Both the position numbers and the translations under genes were made by a program. DNA of 64,000 nt from Deltaproteobacteria bacterium (GTDB lineage: Bacteria; Myxococcota_A; Polyangia; JAAYKL01): the NCBI GenBank assembly GCA_016936575.1, contig JAFGXQ010000125.1, forward strand, positions 1-64,000. Direction: 5' to 3'. How positions within the stretch are numbered: the stretch's first letter is position 1; the number at the start of each line of letters is the position of its first letter. Below the pieces are notes generated by a model. It saw only the letters and a program-made list of their open reading frames with translations. It did not search any database and was not told where the DNA came from. Positions 44,573 to 53,066 of this stretch are shown here, in pieces.

Positions 44573-45864
44573 TTTTTACTCTTTCGTTCCTCGACCGTTT
44601 TGTCGAGTCCAAATAGTTTTTCAAACCATTGCGCTTTGTCGAACGGAGCATCCTGTTCGTGTGCCAGTTCCCTCACCCCCATGGTGGGCCAGTGCAACAG
44701 CTTGTTGACGATACTTTGGGCGAACTGCTCAAGAAGTGCTTTGTCTTCCGTACGGAACTTGTTTTCAAATCGTTCCAGTTCCTGTTGGCTCACTTCATGA
44801 AACGACGATCGCAACGCCTGAATCAGCGGCCCCACTTCGAGGGTACGCTGTCTGTCAAAGAATGCCTCGGTTTCTTCCCGCACAATACACTGTGCATGTT
44901 TTTTTTCTGCGGTTCGTTTTGAGATGGACGTCGCGACCATCTCCTTGAGGTCATTCATGTCAAATAAGAACACGTTCCCGACGTCAGTGATGGAGGGGTC
45001 CACATTGTGCGGCAGTGAAATATCAACCACCAGCAACAGTTCGCCCTTTCGCTTTTTTTGTGCGTCGGCGATCATTGCCTTGGTAATGAGCGGGGTTTTA
45101 GCGCCGGTGGCAAGATACACCACATCGACTTTGGTCAGAATCGAGGCTATATCTTCAAACGGCACGGGGGCAGCATTCACCTCTGACGCCAGTTGCCGCG
45201 CTTTTTCATCAGTACGGTTAGCAACAAAAATAACCGCCTGTTCTTCAGCCAGATACGTGCAGGCCAATCGGCCGGTTTCTCCGGCGCCGATCATTAGAAC
45301 ATGTTTCTGCGCCAGGTCTCCCACAATGCGTTTCGACATGTGAACCGCGGCTTTGGCCACTGACGTGGTTCCCTTGTCGATATCGGTTTCGGTGCGAACC
45401 CGTTTACCCGTGCGAAATACCGCGTCAAACAACTGTACAAAATAATTGCTGACCAGCCCTTCGCATTGAGACACGGCAAAAGCCTGCTGTAACTGCCCGA
45501 TAATTTCGGTTTCACCCATGATCATGGAGTCCATGCCGCTGGCGACCTGAAACAGATGCGCTACCGCATCGTTTTCAGAGTGGCAGTACAGATGCTCGGG
45601 AAGCAGCTCGATATCTCCGCAGACCGTGTTCAGGTACGTGACGATTTTCTGACGAGTACTCTCAATGTCCTCGGTGGAGCCGATGATTTCAGTGCGGTTA
45701 CAGGTGGATAACACCACCAGGTCTTCCGTCTGCACCCACCCGGCCATTTCTTTAATGACCGATTGCAGTTCGTCTTTTCCGATGGACAGCTTTTCGAGCA
45801 TTTCAAGCGGAGCGGTGTGAAAGCTGCTGCCGATAACGAACGGAATTTTGGTTAATTTCGTCAT
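44569..45864 (-). CDS. hemA: Glutamyl-tRNA reductase
   Basis: A 431-residue NADPH enzyme that reduces glutamyl-tRNA to glutamate-1-semialdehyde, the committed and usually regulated step. The catalytic cysteine is in VVLSTCNRTEI, followed by MIMGETEIIGQLQQA, the NADPH fold VLMIGAGETGRLA, FVANRT and the C-terminal dimerisation helix region. It begins two bases after the stop of the HemX-like gene. It is the first enzyme of the operon. Confidence 0.97.
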   Translation of the reverse strand: MTKLTKIPFVIGSSFHTAPLEMLEKLSIGKDELQSVIKEMAGWVQTEDLVVLSTCNRTEIIGSTEDIESTRQKIVTYLNTVCGDIELLPEHLYCHSENDAVAHLFQVASGMDSMIMGETEIIGQLQQAFAVSQCEGLVSNYFVQLFDAVFRTGKRVRTETDIDKGTTSVAKAAVHMSKRIVGDLAQKHVLMIGAGETGRLACTYLAEEQAVIFVANRTDEKARQLASEVNAAPVPFEDIASILTKVDVVYLATGAKTPLITKAMIADAQKKRKGELLLVVDISLPHNVDPSITDVGNVFLFDMNDLKEMVATSISKRTAEKKHAQCIVREETEAFFDRQRTLEVGPLIQALRSSFHEVSQQELERFENKFRTEDKALLEQFAQSIVNKLLHWPTMGVRELAHEQDAPFDKAQWFEKLFGLDKTVEERKSKK

Positions 45865-45866
45865 AA

Positions 45867-46691
45867 CTACCTAACGAACTGATGCCAACTGGAAATCGAT
45901 GCGTGACTGATCACTGTGGAAAGTGCCAGCAGAACGAATCCGAGCAGATTGAGAATTGCGGTTCGTCGATCGGACCACCGAAGAAAGAAGTGCGCGAAAA
46001 TGACAAATGCGTATACCAGCCAGACCAATACCGTGAAACCGATTTTAGGGTCCATGTGAAACCCTTGCACTGCGCTGGCAGCGGTGTGTGCGCCAATGCC
46101 GAGCCCCACCGTCATGAATATAAAACCGATAACGGTGGTGCTGATGGTCATTTTTACCAGGATGGACAACGAGGGAAGCTGCTCAAAAATGATGCCGTAA
46201 TTTTTTTGCTTCAGGGAACGTTCAAACATGAGCAGCATCACCGCAAACAGCACCCCCAGAAAGTAGGCCGCGTAGGCAGATGCAAACATCGAGGCGTGAA
46301 GTGCGAATTTCACCTCTCTCAACATCGGGACCAATGTGGAGGACACATCAACGCCGATGGATGCGATGAATTGCAGCACAAACACCGCCGGCACCACAAA
46401 TGCGCCGATGAACTTGTTTTTATAATAGGTTTCGAGGAACAGGTAGATGATGGCCATGGTCATCGCCACAAACGAGAGGAATTCGAAAATGGTGGCCATC
46501 GGATGACGTCCGAGCAGTACGCCCAGCGCAATCGTGTAGGTCGCATGCAGTACCGTTCCGCCAGAGAGAAATGAAGTTGCGCCCCGGGAGACACCGATGC
46601 GCTTAGTAAAAAAATAAATCAGGTAAAACAATGCCGCAATTCCATATAAAACCGGCAGTGTGGTTTGGAGTATTTGTGATAACAAAATCAT
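45867..46691 (-). CDS. HemX/CcsA-like multispanning membrane protein
   Basis: A 274-residue protein with about eight transmembrane segments, related to CcsA/ResC cytochrome c assembly proteins and HemX. The family's tryptophan-rich heme-handling motif is degenerate: the segment near 205-225 keeps DPK but the surrounding tryptophans are replaced, which is typical of HemX, a protein that lowers HemA levels in Bacillus. Its place directly before hemA supports a HemX-like role. The start at 46691 has no clear ribosome site; a TTG five codons upstream is possible. It heads the nine-gene operon. Confidence 0.8.
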   Translation of the reverse strand: MILLSQILQTTLPVLYGIAALFYLIYFFTKRIGVSRGATSFLSGGTVLHATYTIALGVLLGRHPMATIFEFLSFVAMTMAIIYLFLETYYKNKFIGAFVVPAVFVLQFIASIGVDVSSTLVPMLREVKFALHASMFASAYAAYFLGVLFAVMLLMFERSLKQKNYGIIFEQLPSLSILVKMTISTTVIGFIFMTVGLGIGAHTAASAVQGFHMDPKIGFTVLVWLVYAFVIFAHFFLRWSDRRTAILNLLGFVLLALSTVISHASISSWHQFVR

Positions 46692-46756
46692 TTTTGTAAA
46701 AAACAATATTATATGAAATAAAGCAAGCGTCGAGCCGCCTTCATTTCATTTCGCTA

Positions 46757-48496
46757 TCAGTTCGGCGGAAGCAATGCGTTAAAGGAACCGTCGGATTCCA
46801 CCGCGGAGCGCGCCACCAGATATGCATTCTGCCCGAATTGTTTGTACCATTCGATGGAAACGCTCCCGAGATCGATACTTTGCGAATCCTGTTCAATTCC
46901 ATCGACATCCAGCGTTCCAGCGATTAAAAATGGGGTCTGTACCCTACCGGTAAACGAAAGTGTTTTGGATTGTCTCACATTCCAGATTCCGGTTCCCACG
47001 GCATATCGGCTTTCTTCCGGCGCCTGGACGATAACGTAGTAAATCGCTTTGTCGAGCCAAAAATTGAATAGGCCGTCGGCGTTAGAAACAGTCTTCTGAC
47101 TTAAAATGTAAGGATGCTGGGTTTCAATATTGGATGCCATAATCGTTGCGTTGGGTACAAGTTCATCAATAAATATCAAGTCCCCTGTAATTTCAAGTCG
47201 TTCATCCAGCACCAGGGAAAACTGATTGACCTGAACATCGGATTCTTCATCGATATCTTCCGCGGTATTGGAAACCCGGAGGATGGATTCCATTTCGGTT
47301 ACCGAGTATCGTTCTCCGCCGCTTGAACCGTCCTGTATCGGATATGCGGTGATACGATATTCTCCCGGATATAGATAGACGCCGTCCGCGCCCGGTATTC
47401 GTTCCACAACGCCGCGGTCATTGGTGTTCACCCAATAAGATAACGCTCGGTTGTCGTCGTTCAGTCGTTCAAACAGCAAGCGGCATCTTGGAACAGGAGA
47501 CGCGCCCGACGTGAATGAATTGCTGACAATCTCCCCCTGAACCAAAACCGGCGTATCCAATCTGGGTATTTCAAAACTCTGATCAGTGACATTCGTCGGT
47601 TCGACATATTTTATGTAAACCGGATAAAACGGCTCATTGGGTTTGTAGAGCCTAAGCCCGATGTCGGTGGTCCCGGGAATAATCGGAATCAAATAGGAAC
47701 TGCATACTGTGGTACCGGTGCCGACAGGACCAGGAATACATGTCAGTTCACGGCCTCTGGAAAGAATTTGCCCGGTATCCGGGGCAAATGCCTGGATGTA
47801 CAGGTTATCAATTTCTGAATTGTCGCCGCTCGTGTTCTCGTAGAGAACTTGTCCGGAAACGCGGTCGTATCCGTCACTGTTTGTATAAGGAAACGAAATC
47901 AGAATTGGGATATTGCTCTGTAAAACCGTCCCGTCCGCTTGAATCTCAACCTGCCCCATGTGGTAAACGGGGTGTTCAAATGACGCCGTTCCGACAGGGT
48001 ACAGGCTGACGTTATATTCGCCGGGCAGCAATGTGAACTCGTTGTCGGCATAAACGGTTTTATAAACAAACACGTCCGGATCTTTATTGGGTAGCGTGTT
48101 GGAGATTTCAGCAAACAGGACGTCCGCGTCAACCATGGTAGAAATATCGGTAACCGGAACTGGCGCCTGCGCATGGAGCTGTAATGCGGAAGTACTCTCC
48201 AGCGGCACGGAAAAGATTTGCGCCGGCAGCGCGACTGAATCCAGGATCACTTTGGCAAAAAGTATGTCGTTTCCTATTTTTTCCACGGTGCAAATCGATA
48301 GGGATTTATTGCAGGTACCTTCGGGGCAATTGCTGTTGGTAATACACTTGTTCACCGGGCCGTCATATGTTTCATCCGGTGCAGGTGCGCTGAGACTGTC
48401 GCAGCCGAACAGCCATATGCAACACCATATGCAACAGAGCGCCAAAACGGCGGCGGTTCCTGCGATTCTGAGGAATGCGCCGTTTCGGAAAATCAT
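46757..48496 (-). CDS. Large lipoprotein with carboxypeptidase-regulatory-like beta-sandwich repeats
   Basis: A 579-residue lipoprotein: a long hydrophobic signal with several cysteines, lipobox probably at Trp-Leu-Phe-Gly-Cys32. A small disulfide segment (KCITNSNCPEGTCNKSLSIC) follows, then several beta-sandwich units with the pattern DGxF/V-x(5)LPPGEY seen in carboxypeptidase regulatory-like domains (for example TLLPGEYNVSLYP, VYLYPGEYRITAYP, SNADGLFNFWLDKAIYYV). Its ATG overlaps the stop of the upstream lipoprotein (ATGA), so it is the third gene of a coupled set headed by the sigma54 activator. Function unknown; a structural surface role is likely. Confidence 0.65.
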   Translation of the reverse strand: MIFRNGAFLRIAGTAAVLALCCIWCCIWLFGCDSLSAPAPDETYDGPVNKCITNSNCPEGTCNKSLSICTVEKIGNDILFAKVILDSVALPAQIFSVPLESTSALQLHAQAPVPVTDISTMVDADVLFAEISNTLPNKDPDVFVYKTVYADNEFTLLPGEYNVSLYPVGTASFEHPVYHMGQVEIQADGTVLQSNIPILISFPYTNSDGYDRVSGQVLYENTSGDNSEIDNLYIQAFAPDTGQILSRGRELTCIPGPVGTGTTVCSSYLIPIIPGTTDIGLRLYKPNEPFYPVYIKYVEPTNVTDQSFEIPRLDTPVLVQGEIVSNSFTSGASPVPRCRLLFERLNDDNRALSYWVNTNDRGVVERIPGADGVYLYPGEYRITAYPIQDGSSGGERYSVTEMESILRVSNTAEDIDEESDVQVNQFSLVLDERLEITGDLIFIDELVPNATIMASNIETQHPYILSQKTVSNADGLFNFWLDKAIYYVIVQAPEESRYAVGTGIWNVRQSKTLSFTGRVQTPFLIAGTLDVDGIEQDSQSIDLGSVSIEWYKQFGQNAYLVARSAVESDGSFNALLPPN

Positions 48497-49044
48497 TTTC
48501 CAACCTCTTCATCGGTGGCGGCAATATCTTCAGGGAACATTTCGAAGGTCCAGTTCACTCGAAATGGATTGGCTCCGTCGGGCAATTCGAGTTCGTCCTG
48601 GTCGAGAAACCCGCGATCTGAAATTTCTGCCTGAACGATAACGCTGGTCATATCTGATGCGTTCAGCTCAAATCGCGCGGTGCAGGTGAGGGTGACCATG
48701 ACGCCGCCTTCATATCGCGACAGGTCCGGGTCTGAATAATCGATTCGTTCGCATCGAAACGATAACGTTCGGGTCTGGGAAGAATTGAGCTGCTCGATGA
48801 CTTTTACATAACCGTCGTATGCACCCCCATAGAGCGTAGCGTCTTCCTCGTCAGGATCCCATAATACGATAGTGAATGTTTTGGAGGAATTGATCATGGC
48901 CGTGTTCACCGTGTCTACGGGTGGCGAAACGGATTCCAAACGCGGCGGCATGTTCAATTTGTCGGTGAATTCGATTTCATCGGAAACCACGCATGCGGGG
49001 ATTTCCAGAAGCAACATAAACACAAGAAATCTAAATACAGACAA
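48493..49044 (-). CDS. Lipoprotein of unknown function, TTG start
   Basis: A 183-residue lipoprotein. The chosen start is TTG at 49044: GGAGAAGG lies six bases before it and the resulting N-terminus (MSVFRFLVFMLLLEIPAC) is a clean lipoprotein signal with Cys18. The first base of this codon is one base after the stop of the sigma54 activator gene. The mature part is a probable beta-sandwich with two or three cysteines and an acidic C-terminus. No known family is recognised. Its stop overlaps the next lipoprotein start, indicating a shared function. Confidence 0.65.
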   Translation of the reverse strand: MSVFRFLVFMLLLEIPACVVSDEIEFTDKLNMPPRLESVSPPVDTVNTAMINSSKTFTIVLWDPDEEDATLYGGAYDGYVKVIEQLNSSQTRTLSFRCERIDYSDPDLSRYEGGVMVTLTCTARFELNASDMTSVIVQAEISDRGFLDQDELELPDGANPFRVNWTFEMFPEDIAATDEEVGK

Positions 49045-49045
49045 A

Positions 49046-50818
49046 TTACGCCTTCTCCAGATAACGGTAAATGGTTCGGGGGTCCACATCGAGCTCTTCG
49101 GCAGTTTTAGTTCGATTGCCGTTGTTTCGGTCTAGAATTTCAAGCACATATTTGCGTTGAAACTCCTCCCGCGCTTCGGCCAGCGGCATCACGGACGGAA
49201 GCGTATCTTCGGTCAAATCCAAATCGGCCTGCCCGAGCATGTTCGAGTCGCAGAGGATGATCGCCTTTTTCAGCCGGTTTTCAAGTTCTCGAACGTTTCC
49301 GGGCCAATGGTGTTTTTTGATGGCCGCCATGGCGCCGGGAGTAAACCCTTTGACTTTCGATGTGAATTCCTCACAATATTTTTTCAGCAGGTATTTGGAG
49401 AGCAGCATCACGTCATCTCCACGGTCCCGCAGAGGCGGCAGGTCGATGTGAATTACGTTGAGGCGATAGTACAAATCTTCTCTGAAATTGCCCCGCTGGA
49501 TTTCCGCTTCCAAATCGCGATTGGTTGCGGCGACCACTCGAATATTCAGGGTTTCGGTTTTGGTGGCCCCCACTTTCATCACCTGGTGTTCCTGTAGCAC
49601 CCGCAGCAGCTTCACCTGAAGAGACAGCGGCATTTCTCCGATTTCGTCGAGAAAAATGGTGCCGTCGTTGGCCGCCTGAAACTTGCCTTCTTTGGTGGCG
49701 TCGGCACCGGTGAACGCTCCCTTTACGTGGCCGAAGAATTCCGATTCCATCAGGGTTTCGGGAATGGCTCCGCAGTTTACGGTGATAAACGGCCCGTTGG
49801 CGCGACCGCTACGACGATGAATTTCATGCGCAATCAACTCCTTACCCGTACCGGTTTCTCCGCTGACGAGTACCGACACGTCCGCCACTGCCACCTTTTC
49901 GACCTTTTTAAACACTTTTTCCATCGCGACGGAAGAGCCGATAATCTGCCCGAAGCGCTGTTGCTCCAGCTCTTTGGACAGCGTCACATTTTTCAGTTTC
50001 AGTTCATCGAGCAGCACGGCGTTCTGAACCAGCAGTGACGCCTGCGAAGCGAATACTTTCAGCAGCTCCAGCGTGCCCATTTCGAACAGTCCGCGGACCG
50101 TGTCATTGCCCACGTAAATCAGGCCGAGCATCTGACCACGGCTGAGCAGGGGCGCGCACATCACGGAATTCAGCTTCAGATTGATAACAGATTGCGCGTT
50201 GGCGAATTTGTTGTGGCTCTGGGCATCTGAAACGATGATCGCCGCACGGGTCTGCACTACCTGCGCGACGATGCTGTCAGACAGTTGCGATACCGCAGAC
50301 CCCAGGTTTTCCCGACGAAGGTTGCGCGCCACTTTAATAATCGGGGTTTCGTCTTCGAACAGAATAAGAAACCCTTTGGCCGCACCGGTCAGCTCAATGA
50401 CCGAATCCATCAGTACTTCAAGCAGCTCGTCCACCGAGTTTTTGTCCAGCAGCGCCTGAGAAAACTGCTGCAGTTTTTTCAGCCCCTCCAAATCGGTAGC
50501 CGCGTCTTTTTCCTCGGGAATCACCGAGCCGTCCATCAGGTTGAAGAGCAGCTCCGCATTCCCCAGCGAAATTCGATCTTGGTGAATCAGTTTAGCCTTT
50601 TTCTTTTTGCGAGAGTTTACGCGAACATCTCCTCGTCCGGCGATGTCGTTCAAACAGAAATCCCGACCGTCGAAAACCAGTTGGGCATGGTGGTCCGCCA
50701 ATTCCATCGATTGAATCACAATATCATTTTCCACTGCGGAACCGATAGTTGTAATCGGTTTTGCCAGCGACAGTACTTTTTTTCCACCCTCTTTGGGCCA
50801 CCAGCTGAGTGTAGGCAT
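49046..50818 (-). CDS. Sigma54-dependent activator with FHA and GAF domains
   Basis: A 590-residue transcription activator. The FHA domain (about 5-95) should bind phosphothreonine partners, and the GAF domain (about 125-275) senses a ligand. The AAA+ domain (about 295-525) has Walker A GETGTGKE, the sigma54-contacting GAFTGA loop and Walker [11 protein letters not shown]. The Fis-type HTH (about 545-590) ends the protein. FHA-bearing activators are typical of Myxococcota, where Ser/Thr kinases feed into sigma54 promoters. The FHA core retains [11 protein letters not shown] and SMELADHHA. It is followed without a gap by two lipoprotein genes. Confidence 0.93.
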   Translation of the reverse strand: MPTLSWWPKEGGKKVLSLAKPITTIGSAVENDIVIQSMELADHHAQLVFDGRDFCLNDIAGRGDVRVNSRKKKKAKLIHQDRISLGNAELLFNLMDGSVIPEEKDAATDLEGLKKLQQFSQALLDKNSVDELLEVLMDSVIELTGAAKGFLILFEDETPIIKVARNLRRENLGSAVSQLSDSIVAQVVQTRAAIIVSDAQSHNKFANAQSVINLKLNSVMCAPLLSRGQMLGLIYVGNDTVRGLFEMGTLELLKVFASQASLLVQNAVLLDELKLKNVTLSKELEQQRFGQIIGSSVAMEKVFKKVEKVAVADVSVLVSGETGTGKELIAHEIHRRSGRANGPFITVNCGAIPETLMESEFFGHVKGAFTGADATKEGKFQAANDGTIFLDEIGEMPLSLQVKLLRVLQEHQVMKVGATKTETLNIRVVAATNRDLEAEIQRGNFREDLYYRLNVIHIDLPPLRDRGDDVMLLSKYLLKKYCEEFTSKVKGFTPGAMAAIKKHHWPGNVRELENRLKKAIILCDSNMLGQADLDLTEDTLPSVMPLAEAREEFQRKYVLEILDRNNGNRTKTAEELDVDPRTIYRYLEKA

Positions 50819-50923
50819 CGGGTTGCCGACCTTTCGTAAAAACCACGTTCACATTTGAGAAAACGAAATGACCCTACTGTAATTGAAAAAGCAAATTTTC
50901 GCATCGAATTTATGATATGAATT

Positions 50924-51409
50924 TTAAAGGCCGAGGGCCGACAACGCTTCGATGCTCTGCTGTGCGCTGCGATGATGAATAAATACGCCCCCCATCTCTT
51001 CAAACGGCGCTTTCAGTTTCTCGCGGTCATCCACAAGTACCGGAATTCTTTCTGTATCCCGGGCGCGGGCCACCTTGGCCTTGTTTCTGGACAGGCAGGT
51101 CAGCACCTCAACGTCGGGTCCCAGCTCCCGCTCGCACCAGTGCCGTTTTTGGGGTTCCGCCCATTTACCTATCGGCAAACCGGTTAAAATTACGGGAGAA
51201 TTTTTTTTACATGCCTCCCAGAGGACTCGCCCGTCGGGCATCCAGTCCAGCTGATTGTAGAAATCAGGGGTGCGCGCCAGCCTGGGCCAGAGTTGCTTTG
51301 GGGGAATGGTATCAATGGGCTTGTGAAAGAGTGTCTCTACCCCTTTTTCAAAATCCACCAGCACACCATCCAGGTCGAGAAATAAAATATAGTTGTCTGT
51401 TGCCGTCAT
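50924..51409 (-). CDS. HAD-family phosphatase, 5'-nucleotidase-like
   Basis: About 161 residues. The HAD core is present: nucleophile motif Asp-Leu-Asp-Gly in FLDLDGVLVDFEKG, motif II Thr in VILTGLPIG, and motif III/IV Asp-Asp in VLVDDREK. The small size and cap arrangement fit the 5'(3')-deoxyribonucleotidase-like HAD group (PF06941-type), which dephosphorylates nucleotides; the substrate is not certain. The start is unclear: ATGs at 51409 and 51427 both lack a ribosome site; the shorter one puts the first strand near the N-terminus, as is usual. Confidence 0.7.
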   Translation of the reverse strand: MTATDNYILFLDLDGVLVDFEKGVETLFHKPIDTIPPKQLWPRLARTPDFYNQLDWMPDGRVLWEACKKNSPVILTGLPIGKWAEPQKRHWCERELGPDVEVLTCLSRNKAKVARARDTERIPVLVDDREKLKAPFEEMGGVFIHHRSAQQSIEALSALGL

Positions 51410-51484
51410 TGGGAAAACATAATTCATTTTTCGGGATGTGCATGGGGGCAACCGGGTTTTGTGCGTTCCTATACTCCCCGCGGG

Positions 51485-52993
51485 CTATTCGGCTTCGTTC
51501 TCTTCAACGTGTACGGAGTAGAAACCCTGCTCGGCGTCGTTCATCGCCCTGTTGTCTGCTGGGCGTTGGAGCGTTTCTTCCCAGTTCTGAAGCAGCAATT
51601 TCAATTCGGCCGCTTTTTCCGGTTGGGTTTCGAGCTGATTGTTTCGCGCGACTTCGGGGGCCGTCATGTCAAACAGGTATTCTCTTTCCGATCCCGCTGA
51701 AATATATTTCCAGTCGCCTACGCGCACCGCGGACTGCCGCCAGAAGCGCCAGTAGAGCGGACGTTGATTCAAATATGCGCCGTTTCCCGCTATGGCGGGA
51801 ACGAGGTCCACGCCGTCGAGCTGCGCAAGCACGGCGTCGGAGGCACCGGCAAGTTTTAACGCAGTGTAGATGGCATCCAAGCTGCTGACAGGTTCGTCGA
51901 CGATTTCGCCCGCCGGAAATGCCGTAGGCCAGTGAATGAGGTAGGGAATTCGAATACCCCCGTCTGTGAGCATCCCTTTTTCGCCAATCAGCGGTTCGTT
52001 CAGTGACCCGTCCCAGAGGTTATCCGTATCGCTTGCCGGAGTGTCGGGGGTGGTGAGTGCGATTTGGGCACCGTTGTCGCTGAGAAAAATGATGACCGTA
52101 TTATCGTAAATATTGTAGGTGCGCAGGGCTTCAATGACTTCTCCCACGCCGTCATCCACAGATGCCATGGCGGCGAGGGCATATCTGCGACGCTCCGGGA
52201 GTTCTTCTGAAAACAGCGCCAGTTTTTCAGGAGTAGCTTCCAACGGTAGGTGCGGTGCATAATGATTCACCAGAAGAAAAAAAGGAACCGCGTGATTTCG
52301 TTCTACAAAAGTCACCGCTGCATTGCTCACCACATCAACACGGTAGTCCGTATCGACGATCCAGCGGGGATTCTGTGACTGACCGTCCAAATCAAATGTT
52401 GTCCAATAATTGTTCAGGTATCCGGAAAAAGTTTCATCGAACCCCCGTTTACTCGGGTAGTATGAGGAGCGGAGTTCGAATGGAATTTGCGGATAAGAAT
52501 CTCTTGAAATTTCCTGATCGGGAAACATTTGTGAATACCATTCAAAGGAATTCTGGGTCACATCCAGATCCCATTTCCCCACCTGACCGGTTCTGTATCC
52601 GAGCTCCTGGAAATGTTCACCGACAGTCGTCACGGACAATGGGAGCGGTCCGTATTCATTGTCGTCGACACCGAATCGTTGCTGGTAGACGCCGGAGACG
52701 ATGGCCGCCCGCGACGGAACGCATTGGGGGGCGGTAACATAACCGTTGGTCATCCGAACACCGTTTTGAGCCAGCGCATCAATATTCGGAGTATAAATAT
52801 CAGCGCGAATCTCATACGCGCCGACATCTGCATATCCCTGGTCATCTGTGACGAAGATAATGATGTTCGGGCGTGCATCTGAAACGCGCGTTTTTTCGGT
52901 TGAGGAAACGTTGCATCCGGTGGTCGAAAGAAAAAACAGACACAGATACAGTGCGCAGCATTCCCGCATCTGCGTAAAAACCATGGCAAGCAT
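51485..52993 (-). CDS. Sulfatase lipoprotein, formylglycine type
   Basis: About 502 residues from the ATG at 52993. A signal with possible lipobox Ser-Thr-Thr-Gly-Cys27 is followed by an arylsulfatase-type domain: PNIIIFVTDDQGYADVG metal site, the CVPSR (C-x-P-S-R) formylglycine motif, GKWDLD, and FLSDNGAQ metal ligands. It should remove sulfate esters from polysaccharides or other sulfated compounds outside the cytoplasm after maturation by a formylglycine-generating enzyme, not in this window. A longer in-frame extension to 53476 only reads through the neighbouring gene on another frame. No ribosome site marks the start. Confidence 0.85.
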   Translation of the reverse strand: MLAMVFTQMRECCALYLCLFFLSTTGCNVSSTEKTRVSDARPNIIIFVTDDQGYADVGAYEIRADIYTPNIDALAQNGVRMTNGYVTAPQCVPSRAAIVSGVYQQRFGVDDNEYGPLPLSVTTVGEHFQELGYRTGQVGKWDLDVTQNSFEWYSQMFPDQEISRDSYPQIPFELRSSYYPSKRGFDETFSGYLNNYWTTFDLDGQSQNPRWIVDTDYRVDVVSNAAVTFVERNHAVPFFLLVNHYAPHLPLEATPEKLALFSEELPERRRYALAAMASVDDGVGEVIEALRTYNIYDNTVIIFLSDNGAQIALTTPDTPASDTDNLWDGSLNEPLIGEKGMLTDGGIRIPYLIHWPTAFPAGEIVDEPVSSLDAIYTALKLAGASDAVLAQLDGVDLVPAIAGNGAYLNQRPLYWRFWRQSAVRVGDWKYISAGSEREYLFDMTAPEVARNNQLETQPEKAAELKLLLQNWEETLQRPADNRAMNDAEQGFYSVHVEENEAE

Positions 52994-53066
52994 AAGGGAA
53001 TTGTATTGGTTTAAATAAAAATCGCAACCAAAAATAATAGCAGTGTATAATTGATGGACGATACAA

